NCBI GenBank assembly: GCA_021799035.1
Contig: JAJZBG010000004.1
Location: 31,376-95,375, forward strand
DNA length: 64,000 nucleotides
Direction: 5' to 3'
DNA from: Actinomycetes bacterium
Lineage (GTDB): Bacteria > Actinomycetota > Acidimicrobiia > Acidimicrobiales > Acidimicrobiaceae
Shown here: positions 30,255-39,032 of the stretch, one piece after another
How positions within the stretch are numbered: the first letter of the stretch is position 1
Layout of the letters: each line of letters starts with the position of its first letter
Notes under the pieces: generated by a model
What the model saw: the letters and a program-made list of their open reading frames with translations, nothing else
The model's database searches: none
What the model was told of the DNA's origin: nothing
Position numbers and translations under genes: made by a program

Positions 30255-31542
30255 AGGGACACCCTTCTTCCTTGATGTGGATCATGAACTCGTCCCTAAA
30301 CATCTTGATGGCACTAACCACCGATGACGGAATCGACGGACCCAGGACACATATCGTTGTCTGCTGAGGAGGCCAGGTGAGACCGGGTGCAATATTGTCG
30401 CATGCATCAAGAACTAGGTCCAGGTCGCTCTCCGTTCCAGAACCCATCTCAATTCTGTGCATGATCTTCTCGATCCAACCAGACCCCTCTCGGCAAGGTG
30501 TGCACTGGCCGCAGGACTCTCTATTGAAGAACTTTGTGATGCGCCAGGCGGCGCGAACTGCACAGGAATGGTCATCCAAAACTATGATCGATCCAGATCC
30601 GAGCATCGAGCCTGCTTGGGCTACCTCATCCTGTCCAAGAGGAAGATCAAGGTTGTCGGGTCCGATCCACGGTGCGGACACCCCGCCGGGAATCACAGCC
30701 TTGACTGTCCTCCCCTCTTTGAGACCGCCTCCAAGATCAGGATCGTAGATGAGTTCCCTAAAAGTCTTCGAAGTCATCTCGAGCTCGTAACTTCCCGGCC
30801 TCAGGACATCTCCTGAAAGCGCGAAGAGCCTGGTTCCAGTGGAACGTCCCTTGCCGAGTGCCGCAAAAGCCTTTCCGCCGTTTGCAACAATCCAAGGAAC
30901 GTTCGACATCGTCTCTACGTTGTTGACGATCGTCGGCGCCCCATAGAGCCCTATCACTGCGGGAAAGTAAGGCGGCTTGATCCTCGGATAGCCTCTTTTC
31001 CCCTCCAATGACTCGATCAAAGCCGTCTCTTCACCGCAGATGTAAGCGCCGGCACCTGGCTGCAACACCAAGTCTATGGAGAAGCCGGAACCGAAAATGT
31101 TCCTGCCAATGGCGCCATGAGCATAGGCTTCGTTGATAGCCGTCTGTACTCTTTCAAGGCCTAGGGCAAATTCACCTCGAAGATAGATGAATGCCCTGGT
31201 AGCCCCGATGGCATACGCCGTGATGAGTGTGCCTTCAACCAGTTGATGCGGATCATTCTCAACCAGCAAATGGTCTTTGAATGTAGAAGGCTCCGACTCG
31301 TCCCCGTTGACAACAAGATATCTGATCGGATCTTGTTTCAGCATGGACCACTTGCGCCCCGTCTCGAAGCCGGCGCCGCCACGGCCCAACATCCCCGATG
31401 CGGTCACCTCGGCCTGGACCTCTTCCGGCGTCATCTCAAGCAGCGCCTTCCGAAGGGACTGATAGCCACCGTGCTCAAGATAACTGGCGATTGTGTAAGA
31501 GTTCGGAATTCCTACCCTGGCAGTGACAATCTTGTCGCTCAT
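30244..31542 (-). CDS. nuoF: NADH-quinone oxidoreductase subunit F
   Basis: The NADH- and FMN-binding subunit where electrons enter complex I, 432 residues. The FMN/NADH loop reads GRGGAGFETGRKWSM and NGDESEPSTFKDHLL. The conserved acidic GAYICGEETALIESLEG is present, and the N3 [4Fe-4S] cluster is bound by ESCGQCTPCREGSGW plus a later Cys. It overlaps nuoE by four bases. Confidence 0.98.
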   Translation of the reverse strand: MSDKIVTARVGIPNSYTIASYLEHGGYQSLRKALLEMTPEEVQAEVTASGMLGRGGAGFETGRKWSMLKQDPIRYLVVNGDESEPSTFKDHLLVENDPHQLVEGTLITAYAIGATRAFIYLRGEFALGLERVQTAINEAYAHGAIGRNIFGSGFSIDLVLQPGAGAYICGEETALIESLEGKRGYPRIKPPYFPAVIGLYGAPTIVNNVETMSNVPWIVANGGKAFAALGKGRSTGTRLFALSGDVLRPGSYELEMTSKTFRELIYDPDLGGGLKEGRTVKAVIPGGVSAPWIGPDNLDLPLGQDEVAQAGSMLGSGSIIVLDDHSCAVRAAWRITKFFNRESCGQCTPCREGSGWIEKIMHRIEMGSGTESDLDLVLDACDNIAPGLTWPPQQTTICVLGPSIPSSVVSAIKMFRDEFMIHIKEEGCPFVH

Positions 31543-32177
31543 TGCTTGCCCCCTGCCTCTTGGCTCTGAGCAGCCAACCTGGCCTTCTTGGCCTCATCCA
31601 TCACTCGACGCTCCTCGTGGATTATCTCAAGAGAAACCATGGGAGGGGCGTCTCGGAAAACTCGCGACAGAACTCCATGGTGAGGTACCGAGTCAGAGAG
31701 CCTGCCGCTTTTCAAATCGTCAACAAGGTTGTCGAAGTCATCGTTCGCGAGAGGACCAAAGTACCTGTAATTCACCTGGGCACAAGGAGCCTTATCACAG
31801 TGGGCAACGCACTCGACCTCCTCAAGAGTGAACATCCCGTCCTCGGTAGTTCCACCCGGAGGCACGCCAAGCACATCGCTCGCATGGTCCAGCAACTCCT
31901 GGCCGCCTCCAAGCAAGCACGCAACGTTGGTGCATACGCCAACCAAGTACTTACCAACCTCCTCGGTGTGCAGCATGTCGTAGAACGAGGCCGTGCCCAT
32001 TACCTCAGCAGGCTGAATTCCTAGAAGCTCTGCAATCTCTTCCATTGCCTCTTTCGACAAGTGGCCGTGCTGGCTTTGGGCCAAATGGCAGAGCGGTATG
32101 AGAGCTGAGCGCTTGTCTGGATAAAGGCCAACAAGAACCTGAGCTTTTTCCAAATTCTCGGGGGTAAAGAAGGACAT
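31539..32177 (-). CDS. nuoE: NADH-quinone oxidoreductase subunit E
   Basis: A thioredoxin-like subunit with the [2Fe-2S] cluster N1a, 212 residues. The cluster ligands are CTNVAC and the later CVAHC. The N-terminal helical bundle (KRSALIPLCHLAQSQHGHLSKEAMEEIAELL) and VMGTASFYDMLHT are standard. A C-terminal extension of about 50 residues, rich in charged residues, goes beyond the E. coli length. It starts two bases after nuoD. Confidence 0.97.
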   Translation of the reverse strand: MSFFTPENLEKAQVLVGLYPDKRSALIPLCHLAQSQHGHLSKEAMEEIAELLGIQPAEVMGTASFYDMLHTEEVGKYLVGVCTNVACLLGGGQELLDHASDVLGVPPGGTTEDGMFTLEEVECVAHCDKAPCAQVNYRYFGPLANDDFDNLVDDLKSGRLSDSVPHHGVLSRVFRDAPPMVSLEIIHEERRVMDEAKKARLAAQSQEAGGKQ

Positions 32178-32179
32178 TT

Positions 32180-33562
32180 CTAGCGATCAACCTCTCCCAA
32201 TACCGGATCAACTGAAGAAATAGAAGCTATGGCATCGGCGATTATGCCACCGCGAAGCATTGTCGGAAGCGTTTGGAGGTTCACAAAAGACGGTCCTCGA
32301 ATATGCATCCTGTAGGGCTTTGCCGAACCGTCCGACACCATGTAGCAGCCAATCTCTCCGCGAGCTGATTCAATCCCCACGTAGACCTCACCCTCTGGCA
32401 CCTTGAAGCCCTCGGTGTAGATCTTGAAGTGGTGAATCAAGGCCTCCATCGATTCATCGATCCTGACCCTGGGGGGCGGAGTGACTTTCCTATCCTGCGT
32501 CTTGTAATCACCGGCTGGCATCTTCTCGACTATTTGGGCAATTATCCTAAGAGACTCGCGAATCTCGTTCAGTCTCACAGAGTACCGATCGAAACAGTCG
32601 CCTATTGAGCCCACAATCACGTCGAACTCGACCTTGTCATAATTCAAATAAGGCATGTCGCGGCGCAGGTCCCACGCGACTCCGGTCGACCTAAGAATCG
32701 GTCCGGTCGCAGAAAGCGCAATAGCCTGCTCAGCCGTGATGATTCCAACGTTGTCAACCCTTTCCCGAAAGATCGGCTGGCCGGTGAGCAGTTCGTCGTA
32801 TTCATCCAGCCGTCCGGGAATGGTTTCGAGAATGGACATCACATCGTCTTCCCATCCGTCTGGGAGATCCGCCGCCACGCCGCCCGGCCGGATGTAGTTG
32901 TGATTCATCCTCAACCCTGTGACCTTCTCGAAGAACGAGAGAACCATCTCACGCTCTCTGAAGCCGTATATCATCATCGAACTCGAGCCCAGATCCATGC
33001 CGTTTGTTGCCATCCACATCAGGTGCGAAGAACACCGGTTCAGCTCAGCCATCAACATTCGGATCCAGGTCGCACGATCAGGAATCTCAATCCCCAGAAG
33101 CTTCTCGGTAGCCAGTGAGAATACCAGTTCATTAGAGAATGGGGAAAGATAGTCCATCCGGGTGACGTTCGTCGGTCCCTGCAGATACGTGAGGTTCTCT
33201 CCGGTCTTTTCCATGCCGGTGTGGAGGTAGCCGATCACGGGCTTGGTCCGCAGGATGACCTCTCCGTCAAGCTCCATCATGACACGCAAAACGCCATGAG
33301 TTGACGGGTGCTGAGGTCCGAGATTGATGATCATCTTTTCATCGGCGAACTCTATGTCGATGTCGCCCGGATCTACTCCCGCCCCTTCGGGCAAGCGGAG
33401 AGTCGAACCGTACTCGGTGGCGAGCTCATAACGGCTGGTTTCCGTCTGCTCGTGAAGCTCCTGCGCCCCTTCGCTGGTCTCGGAGATGAAGGCGTAACTT
33501 TCTGGAATCTCTTCTTCCGCTACGCGGTCGGCATCTCCATGATTGTTCACATTCTCAGCCAT
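32180..33562 (-). CDS. nuoD: NADH-quinone oxidoreductase subunit D with long acidic N-terminus
   Basis: A hydrogenase-like subunit lining the quinone site, 460 residues. The conserved core begins around residue 78 with IINLGPQHPSTHGVLRV, whose His faces quinone. Further markers are GYLHTGMEKTGENLTY, HLMWMATNGMDLGSSSM and the C-terminal PTMLRGGIIADAIASISSVDPVLGEVDR. The first 75 residues are acidic and low in complexity (EEEIPESYAFISETSEGAQEL). They are not part of the usual family core and may be a local extension or a late-start artefact. The start overlaps the nuoC stop by one base. Confidence 0.95.
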   Translation of the reverse strand: MAENVNNHGDADRVAEEEIPESYAFISETSEGAQELHEQTETSRYELATEYGSTLRLPEGAGVDPGDIDIEFADEKMIINLGPQHPSTHGVLRVMMELDGEVILRTKPVIGYLHTGMEKTGENLTYLQGPTNVTRMDYLSPFSNELVFSLATEKLLGIEIPDRATWIRMLMAELNRCSSHLMWMATNGMDLGSSSMMIYGFREREMVLSFFEKVTGLRMNHNYIRPGGVAADLPDGWEDDVMSILETIPGRLDEYDELLTGQPIFRERVDNVGIITAEQAIALSATGPILRSTGVAWDLRRDMPYLNYDKVEFDVIVGSIGDCFDRYSVRLNEIRESLRIIAQIVEKMPAGDYKTQDRKVTPPPRVRIDESMEALIHHFKIYTEGFKVPEGEVYVGIESARGEIGCYMVSDGSAKPYRMHIRGPSFVNLQTLPTMLRGGIIADAIASISSVDPVLGEVDR

Positions 33563-34005
33563 TAGCCGGCCCCATTTACTGATTTGAACTGAACTGGCAC
33601 TGCGCCTACGGCGTAGTCCTTCCTCAAAGGATGTCCCTCCCAGCCTTCAGGCATCAGAATTCTGGTCAAATCAGGATGATTCAGAAATCGAATTCCAAGA
33701 AGGTCGTAGATCTCGCGCTCCATGGCCTCGCTTCCGGGATAGAGAAAGAACAGCGTCTCAATGGTCGGATCATCCTCAGGCACCTGCACCCGTATCCTCT
33801 GCCTTGACTTCGTAGACAGGGAAAGGAGATTGACAACTACCTCGAACCGCTCAGCAATCACCCCGTCAGGCAGCGGCCGGTCCATGTTTGTCAGGTAGTC
33901 AACTCCGGTTACATCGACGCACATCTCGAAACCTTGGCTCTTGAGATCTGCGATGGTGGCTAGGTAGTTCGAGCGCTCGACGTGGAGAACTTCGGACATG
34001 CTCAT
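33562..34005 (-). CDS. nuoC: NADH-quinone oxidoreductase subunit C
   Basis: The 30-kDa-type subunit that bridges NuoB and NuoD, 147 residues, compact compared with actinobacterial forms that often have long tails. The signature is [36 protein letters not shown] (about 98-133). It is a separate gene, not fused to nuoD as in enterobacteria. The ends overlap nuoB by four bases and nuoD by one. Confidence 0.96.
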   Translation of the reverse strand: MSMSEVLHVERSNYLATIADLKSQGFEMCVDVTGVDYLTNMDRPLPDGVIAERFEVVVNLLSLSTKSRQRIRVQVPEDDPTIETLFFLYPGSEAMEREIYDLLGIRFLNHPDLTRILMPEGWEGHPLRKDYAVGAVPVQFKSVNGAG

Positions 34006-34580
34006 ACGCCTAATACCTTCTTTTTAGCGGCTCCTCGGATGTGCAGAGGATTAGATCTAACAGGCTCTTCAGCCAGCTGAATCTGCGCTCCTGCCTTGGT
34101 CCGAGCACGCCTCTTGGTTATTTCACCGGTCCTGATCATCTCGTGCAGGGTTAGGATACCGTGCAAAAGAGTCTCTGGACCAGGTGGGCAGCCCGGAACG
34201 TAGACATCGACGGGGACAATCTCATCAACACCTTGAACTATGGCGTAGTTGTTGAAGATTCCGCCTGTCGATGCGCACACTCCCATCGAGATGACCCACT
34301 TGGGATCGGGCATCTGGTCGTACACCTGCCTGAGAACCGGAGCCATCTTCTGTGAAACCCTTCCAGCGACGATCATCAGGTCGGCCTGCCTGGGAGAGGC
34401 TCTGAACACCTCCATGCCAAACCGGCTGATGTCAAAGTCTGCGGCAGCCGAAGCCATCATCTCAATGGCGCAGCAGGCAAGACCGAACGTGGCGGGCCAG
34501 ACAGAGTTTCGCCTTGCCCACTTCACCAGGTTTTCAATATTTCCGGTAAAGAAATTGTGATTTAAGTCTTCTAAGCCCAT
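34002..34580 (-). CDS. nuoB: NADH-quinone oxidoreductase subunit B
   Basis: It holds cluster N2, the last iron-sulfur cluster before quinone, 192 residues. The four ligands are the tandem C36-C37 in [12 protein letters not shown]102 in [10 protein letters not shown] and C131 in [10 protein letters not shown]. The basic C-terminal tail is ([12 protein letters not shown]). It lies 32 bp after nuoA and overlaps nuoC. Confidence 0.97.
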   Translation of the reverse strand: MGLEDLNHNFFTGNIENLVKWARRNSVWPATFGLACCAIEMMASAAADFDISRFGMEVFRASPRQADLMIVAGRVSQKMAPVLRQVYDQMPDPKWVISMGVCASTGGIFNNYAIVQGVDEIVPVDVYVPGCPPGPETLLHGILTLHEMIRTGEITKRRARTKAGAQIQLAEEPVRSNPLHIRGAAKKKVLGV

Positions 34581-34612
34581 TTATTGACACGCCCCATTTA
34601 CAGATTTCGAGT

Positions 34613-35053
34613 TCATGCTGCAGTTTGCTCGTTTGAACCGACTCTACGAATGGTCGACGAAGAGGTCCTGTCCGCATAAGCCTGATCGGTCCTCCTGATG
34701 CGACCCCAGTTGAGCGCGCCATTGGAGACGAGATACAAGAATGCGATGAACATCGTCACCCCGAAGACAAGCATCTCTACAACACCAAACGTCCCTAAAG
34801 ATCGAGATATCACTGCGTAGGGATAGATGAAAATAATTTCGATGTCGAATACCACAAAGATCATGGCAACGAGAAAGAACCGCACAGGAAAACGTTCTGG
34901 CGGCTCGTGGCTGGGAATGATCCCGCACTCATATGGCGCGCTCTTCGCGGGATTTGGCTTTCTTGGTGCCATTAGCGCTGAAGCAATGATCGAAAGTACC
35001 GCGAACAGTGTTGCCAATACGATTAAAACCAGAATCGGCAGATACTGTATCAA
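34613..35053 (-). CDS. nuoA: NADH-quinone oxidoreductase subunit A, first gene of the nuo operon
   Basis: An ND3-like subunit, 146 residues with three spans. The key loop KSAPYECGIIPSHEPPERFPVRFFLVAMIFVVFDIE contains the Cys and acidic residues near the quinone site. The start is TTG (35051-35053), with AGAGGA nine bases upstream. It opens the 14-gene operon nuoABCDEFGHIJKLMN, which covers 15.2 kb without an inserted gene. The 275 bp upstream must hold the promoter. Direct repeats at 35225-35263 are the only clear signal there. Confidence 0.95.
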   Translation of the reverse strand: MIQYLPILVLIVLATLFAVLSIIASALMAPRKPNPAKSAPYECGIIPSHEPPERFPVRFFLVAMIFVVFDIEIIFIYPYAVISRSLGTFGVVEMLVFGVTMFIAFLYLVSNGALNWGRIRRTDQAYADRTSSSTIRRVGSNEQTAA

Positions 35054-35224
35054 AACCTCACATCCTCTCGCATGATGTAGAAGAACCCGAGACCGTCGCC
35101 CCGATCACCTTAGTATGACCCCGTCAAGCGCTAGATCCGAAACCCAACAATTTTTTCACTACTTTTCTTAGCATTTAAATACCCGTCAGCGCCAAACGAG
35201 AAGGGGCATTCACGGTCATTTTCT

Positions 35225-35264
35225 GTTAATTCTCTGTAAATTCAGAAAATATGACCTGTTAAGA
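35225..35264. promoter_or_regulatory. Heptamer repeats at 11-bp spacing upstream of nuoA
   Basis: GTTAATT (35225), GTAAATT (35236) and GTTAAGA (35258) read on the plus strand are 11 and 22 bp apart, so all lie on one face of the helix. The first two sit inside near-identical 11-mers (TCTGTTAATTC and TCTGTAAATTC). Spacing by 11 bp is the layout bound by PhoB/OmpR-type response regulators. The site is 170-210 bp upstream of nuoA and downstream of hemL, so control of nuoA is the likely role. No regulator gene is nearby. Confidence 0.4.
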
Positions 35265-35328
35265 CCTTACCAAAATGTCACAGGCCACACATGGCGAGAG
35301 AAGGGCAAGGCCTGCTTGCGGTCTCTCG

Positions 35329-36612
35329 TTACGAGATCATTCGCTTCGCGGCTTCACTTGCCAGCTCGACAGTCCTGTCTATCTCTTTTTCGGTGTGCTT
35401 GAGGCCCACAAAGATCGCCTCAAAGGGACCGGGCGCAAATGCGACTCCCCTGCCAAGCATCTCGTTGAAGAATTGAGGATAGAGCCCCAGAGCGACAGAA
35501 CGTTTCGCTTCCGCATAGTTCGTCACGGGTTCGCTGCCAAAAAAGACCCCCACCAGCGTTGCCAGCCTTTGGACCTGTGCCTCTATTCCAGCTGACGCAA
35601 ACGCGTCGGAGAGGCCGCGAGCAAGCCGCTCTGCCCTGATCGCCAAAATTTGATAGCTTCCCGCGTCCAAAAGGTTGAGAACAATGGCTCCAGTTGCGGT
35701 TGCAATCGGATTCCCCGACAAGGTGCCGGCTTGGTAGACAGGCCCAACTGGCGCCAGCTGCTCCATGATCTCTCTCTTGCCACCGAAGGCACCGATGGGC
35801 ATTCCACCGCCGATCACTTTGCCAAAGCACCAAATGTCAGGGACAACCCCGAAATAATCGGATGCGGCACCCGGACCTAAACGGAATCCGGTGATCACCT
35901 CATCAAATATCAGGACTATTCCATTCTCTGTGCACTTTTTCCTCAACTCCTCCAGAAAACCATGCTTTGGAGGCACTACACCCATGTTTGCAGCGACCGG
36001 CTCGACGATGACTGCTGCATAACTGTCGTCCAAAGGAGGAACTTCGTTGTAAGGGGCTACGATTGTGTCCTCCACCGCCCCTTTAGGTATTCCGACCGAG
36101 TCAGGAATCCCCAGCGACGCTATGCCTGAGCCACCGGCAACCAGAAGCGCATCGGAGTGCCCATGGTAGCAACCGTCAAACTTGAGAATCTTGTCACGCT
36201 TGGTGAAACCTCGTGCGAGCCGTATGGCGCTCATAGCCGCTTCTGTGCCTGAAGAGGTCAAACGCACCATGTCGCAGCCCCTGACACGCTCCACAATCAT
36301 CTCAGCCAGGGTGACTTCGCCAGCTGTCGGAGCGCCGAAGGTAGAGCCATACAACGCGGCATGGTTGATCGCAGCGGTGACCCGGCTATCAGCGTGGCCT
36401 AGAATGACAGCTCCGTAAGACTGTATGAAGTCCACATAACTCCTGCCCTCTTCGTCATAAAGGTAGGCGCCCTTCCCCTTTGCCACAAAGAACGGAGTGC
36501 CTCCAACAGACTTGAAGGCTCTCACCGGTGAGTTCACTCCTCCCGGGATGACCCTGCGTGCTCGCTCGAAAAGCTCCTCGTTCGTGATTCGTGATCTCCT
36601 TTGCGCAGACAT
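35329..36612 (-). CDS. hemL: Glutamate-1-semialdehyde 2,1-aminomutase
   Basis: A PLP enzyme that makes 5-aminolevulinate from glutamate-1-semialdehyde, the second step of the C5 heme route. It has 427 residues, a normal length. Markers are FERARRVIPGGVNSPVRAFKSVGG at the start, RLTSSGTEAAMSAIRLARG, IFDEVITGFR and the PLP-binding Lys in CFGKVIGGGMPIGAFGG. The ATG has GGGAGG three bases upstream. It lies 59 bp after hemB and ends the tetrapyrrole locus. A TCTCG/CGAGA inverted repeat spans its stop but lacks a T-run. Confidence 0.97.
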   Translation of the reverse strand: MSAQRRSRITNEELFERARRVIPGGVNSPVRAFKSVGGTPFFVAKGKGAYLYDEEGRSYVDFIQSYGAVILGHADSRVTAAINHAALYGSTFGAPTAGEVTLAEMIVERVRGCDMVRLTSSGTEAAMSAIRLARGFTKRDKILKFDGCYHGHSDALLVAGGSGIASLGIPDSVGIPKGAVEDTIVAPYNEVPPLDDSYAAVIVEPVAANMGVVPPKHGFLEELRKKCTENGIVLIFDEVITGFRLGPGAASDYFGVVPDIWCFGKVIGGGMPIGAFGGKREIMEQLAPVGPVYQAGTLSGNPIATATGAIVLNLLDAGSYQILAIRAERLARGLSDAFASAGIEAQVQRLATLVGVFFGSEPVTNYAEAKRSVALGLYPQFFNEMLGRGVAFAPGPFEAIFVGLKHTEKEIDRTVELASEAAKRMIS

Positions 36613-36671
36613 GTGCCTCCCTCAATCTCGACTTGATTTTCGATGCCGGTCCGCAGACTGCAAATGCGCAG

Positions 36672-37655
36672 CTAGGCCAGTAGCTCCGAAATGAACGGAG
36701 CAAAGTACGTAAGGATCATCGAAGCTCCCGCACGTTTGATCGCAGTGAGCTGCTCCAAGGCCGTTGCTTCGCCATCTATCCAGCCGTTAGCGTTTGCAGC
36801 CTTTATCATTGCATACTCGCCCGAGACATGGTAGGCGGCCACTGGAGCCGTGACGGTCTGGGATGCCATTGCAACTATGTCGAGATATGCCATGGCAGGC
36901 TTGACCATGACTATGTCAGCCCCTTGCTCGATGTCCGAAAGAATCTCGGAAAGCGACTCTTTTGAATTGCGAAAATCTTGCTGATAGGTCTTCCGGTTGC
37001 CTCCGTTGGCGATGCTGACATCCACTGCATCGCGAAAGGGGCCATAGAGGGCAGAGGCATACTTTGCCGAGTATGCAATTATCCCAACTTCACTGAATCC
37101 TCCCGAATCCAGCGCCTGCCTGATGGCTCCAACCTGGCCATCCATCATTCCCGAAGGCCCGACAAAATCCACGCCTGCAGAAGCTTGGGCCAACGCGACC
37201 CTCGCATAGAGCTCCAGAGTCTCGTCGTTGCCTACATCACCGTCCGGCCTTAAGACTCCGCAATGACCGCTCAGGGTATACTCGTCAAGGCAAAGATCAG
37301 CCATGACAACAAGGTCCTCTCCAACTGCTGACTTGACCTCAGATATGGCCACTTGGGCAATTCCGTCTGGATCCCATGCTGAAGAACCGGTCTCATCTTT
37401 AGACTTCGGAACGCCGAAGATCATCACCCCGGGGACGCCCAGATCGACCAGACTCCTGCAAAACTGCGTTACCGAGGTGACAGAGTGCTGGTATACCCCA
37501 GGCAGAGATGGGATCTCGACGGGCGAGTCAATGCCTTCTCGAACAATTATTGGGGTTATTAGGTCGTCGACGGTGAGGGTTGTCTCTGCCGCCAGCCGGC
37601 GGATCGCAGACGTCCTCCTCATTCGACGATGGCGATGCGTTGGAAAGCTCACCAT
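36672..37655 (-). CDS. hemB: Porphobilinogen synthase (5-aminolevulinate dehydratase)
   Basis: It condenses two 5-aminolevulinates into porphobilinogen. It has 327 residues. The two Schiff-base lysines are in IIAYSAKYASALYGPFRDA and VMVKPAMAYLD. The metal site reads DLCLDEYTLSGHCG. It keeps the first and last Cys but has Asp for the middle Cys, as in other actinobacterial enzymes that lie between the zinc and magnesium types. AAGGTGG precedes the ATG. Confidence 0.97.
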   Translation of the reverse strand: MVSFPTHRHRRMRRTSAIRRLAAETTLTVDDLITPIIVREGIDSPVEIPSLPGVYQHSVTSVTQFCRSLVDLGVPGVMIFGVPKSKDETGSSAWDPDGIAQVAISEVKSAVGEDLVVMADLCLDEYTLSGHCGVLRPDGDVGNDETLELYARVALAQASAGVDFVGPSGMMDGQVGAIRQALDSGGFSEVGIIAYSAKYASALYGPFRDAVDVSIANGGNRKTYQQDFRNSKESLSEILSDIEQGADIVMVKPAMAYLDIVAMASQTVTAPVAAYHVSGEYAMIKAANANGWIDGEATALEQLTAIKRAGASMILTYFAPFISELLA

Positions 37656-37818
37656 TCCACCTTAATTCATCCCGCCAATCCGAACAGCAGGAAATCCTCG
37701 ACCACGCATTGCGTAGCCTTTACGAATTCATTGACGGAGATTAGTTGCCTGCCCGGAGCACATGGGAGGTGGATTCAAGTAGTCAAAATGTCCAGCTCGG
37801 CGCTGGCTGAGAAGCGCC

Positions 37819-38859
37819 CTATCTCCTGGTGCTGCTACGGTACGCGGTCGCAACAGTCACTCCCAATAGCACCACGACGAGGGAAGGAGCGCTCAGAACA
37901 AGTACGAGAGCCGGAGCTTGAGAGTGCAGTAGAAATTCAGTCGCCCCGAAGATAGCCAATGTCCCTGCGAATAGCTCTGGCGTGTCTCCGACAAGAAATT
38001 CCCACCAGAAACCGAAAAAGCCTCCAGCGAGCCGAACCGGCATTGCTTTGCGAGGCCGCACGTCGACCAAGTTTTCCGAAGGCGAGGAAAAATCGATGCT
38101 TGCTTCTGCTTCAACTTTGGCACCAACCAATCTGACACCTTGGAGACTTTCAATAGCCTTGACGACAAGAAATGTCAGCGCCCCGTAAACGAGGACAAGG
38201 GCAGGAATAGCAAGATCCGATCCTGGCCACCGAATGCCCAAACCCTCTCCACCCCAGAAGGTGCCAAAACTAATCAGCATGACACCCACAATCAGTTTCA
38301 TGGCATTCTCGGGAACTCCCGAAAGCTGCCGGGCAACAGCCAAACCGACAACCGCAACTACGACCGCTGCCGCAACTGCTGAAACCGAAGCCAAAGCCAA
38401 CTCGTGGGTCGAAGATCCCATCGTCAGGACAATAATTACAACCTCAAGACCTTCTATGAAAACACCTTTGAATGCGACAACAAATCCCTGTAAATCACTA
38501 CCGCCAGATGCGTTCGCCGAAGAGAGTGTGGCAATTGTCGATCTGTATACGAGATCCTCGTCTCTCTTCGCTTTGAGTCCGGCAGCCCTGAGAACCGCCT
38601 TTCTGAGCCACTGGAGGCCGAAGATCAGAAGCACGCCTCCCACAACGGATCTCAACAGATTTAGCGGTATGTATCCGACCAGCGCTGGGCCAAGGACTAT
38701 CACTAGCGCTGCAAGGACAATCAGAGCTGCCACTACGCCTTCAAGCGAAGAACGCCACCCCCTGGAGCTGCCCACTGCTAAAACAATCGTTAAAGCCTCA
38801 ACCATTTCCACAGCTGACGCCAGAAATACTGCTGCAACGAGAACCGCTTCACTTCCCAC
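37819..38859 (-). CDS. COG4280-type membrane protein with FTR1-like motifs
   Basis: A 346-residue integral membrane protein with about nine spans. Two repeated motifs stand out: SAVEMVEALTIVLAVG near residue 17 and FKGVFIEGLEVVIIVLTMG near residue 130. The second contains EGLE, the core of the REGLE motif by which FTR1/EfeU permeases handle ferric iron, and the first is a looser copy (EMVEAL). An internal duplication is therefore likely. The start is GTG (38857-38859) with GGAGGA six bases upstream. It lies downstream of a ferric-type ABC transporter and upstream of hemB, so a role in iron transport is plausible but unproved. TMEM165/GDT1-like cation transport is an alternative. Confidence 0.65.
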   Translation of the reverse strand: MGSEAVLVAAVFLASAVEMVEALTIVLAVGSSRGWRSSLEGVVAALIVLAALVIVLGPALVGYIPLNLLRSVVGGVLLIFGLQWLRKAVLRAAGLKAKRDEDLVYRSTIATLSSANASGGSDLQGFVVAFKGVFIEGLEVVIIVLTMGSSTHELALASVSAVAAAVVVAVVGLAVARQLSGVPENAMKLIVGVMLISFGTFWGGEGLGIRWPGSDLAIPALVLVYGALTFLVVKAIESLQGVRLVGAKVEAEASIDFSSPSENLVDVRPRKAMPVRLAGGFFGFWWEFLVGDTPELFAGTLAIFGATEFLLHSQAPALVLVLSAPSLVVVLLGVTVATAYRSSTRR

Positions 38860-39032
38860 TCATGTCCTCCCGAATATCTGTCTCAACGCTTTGAGCCTGA
38901 TTTGTCACAGCCCTCGCGACTGATTTTTCCAGGCATGTTGCGCTCATCCCAACTGCCATCCCCCTTTAGAGAGCCCTAGGTGCCTTGCGTGGCACATTGC
39001 TCGCAAACGCCTCATCCTGATCTTTTCCCCGA

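Noticed and set aside
38234..38923. 229-residue Thr/Ala-rich open frame on the plus strand
   Set aside because: Antisense to the COG4280 gene; the composition is what the reverse complement of a membrane protein gives.
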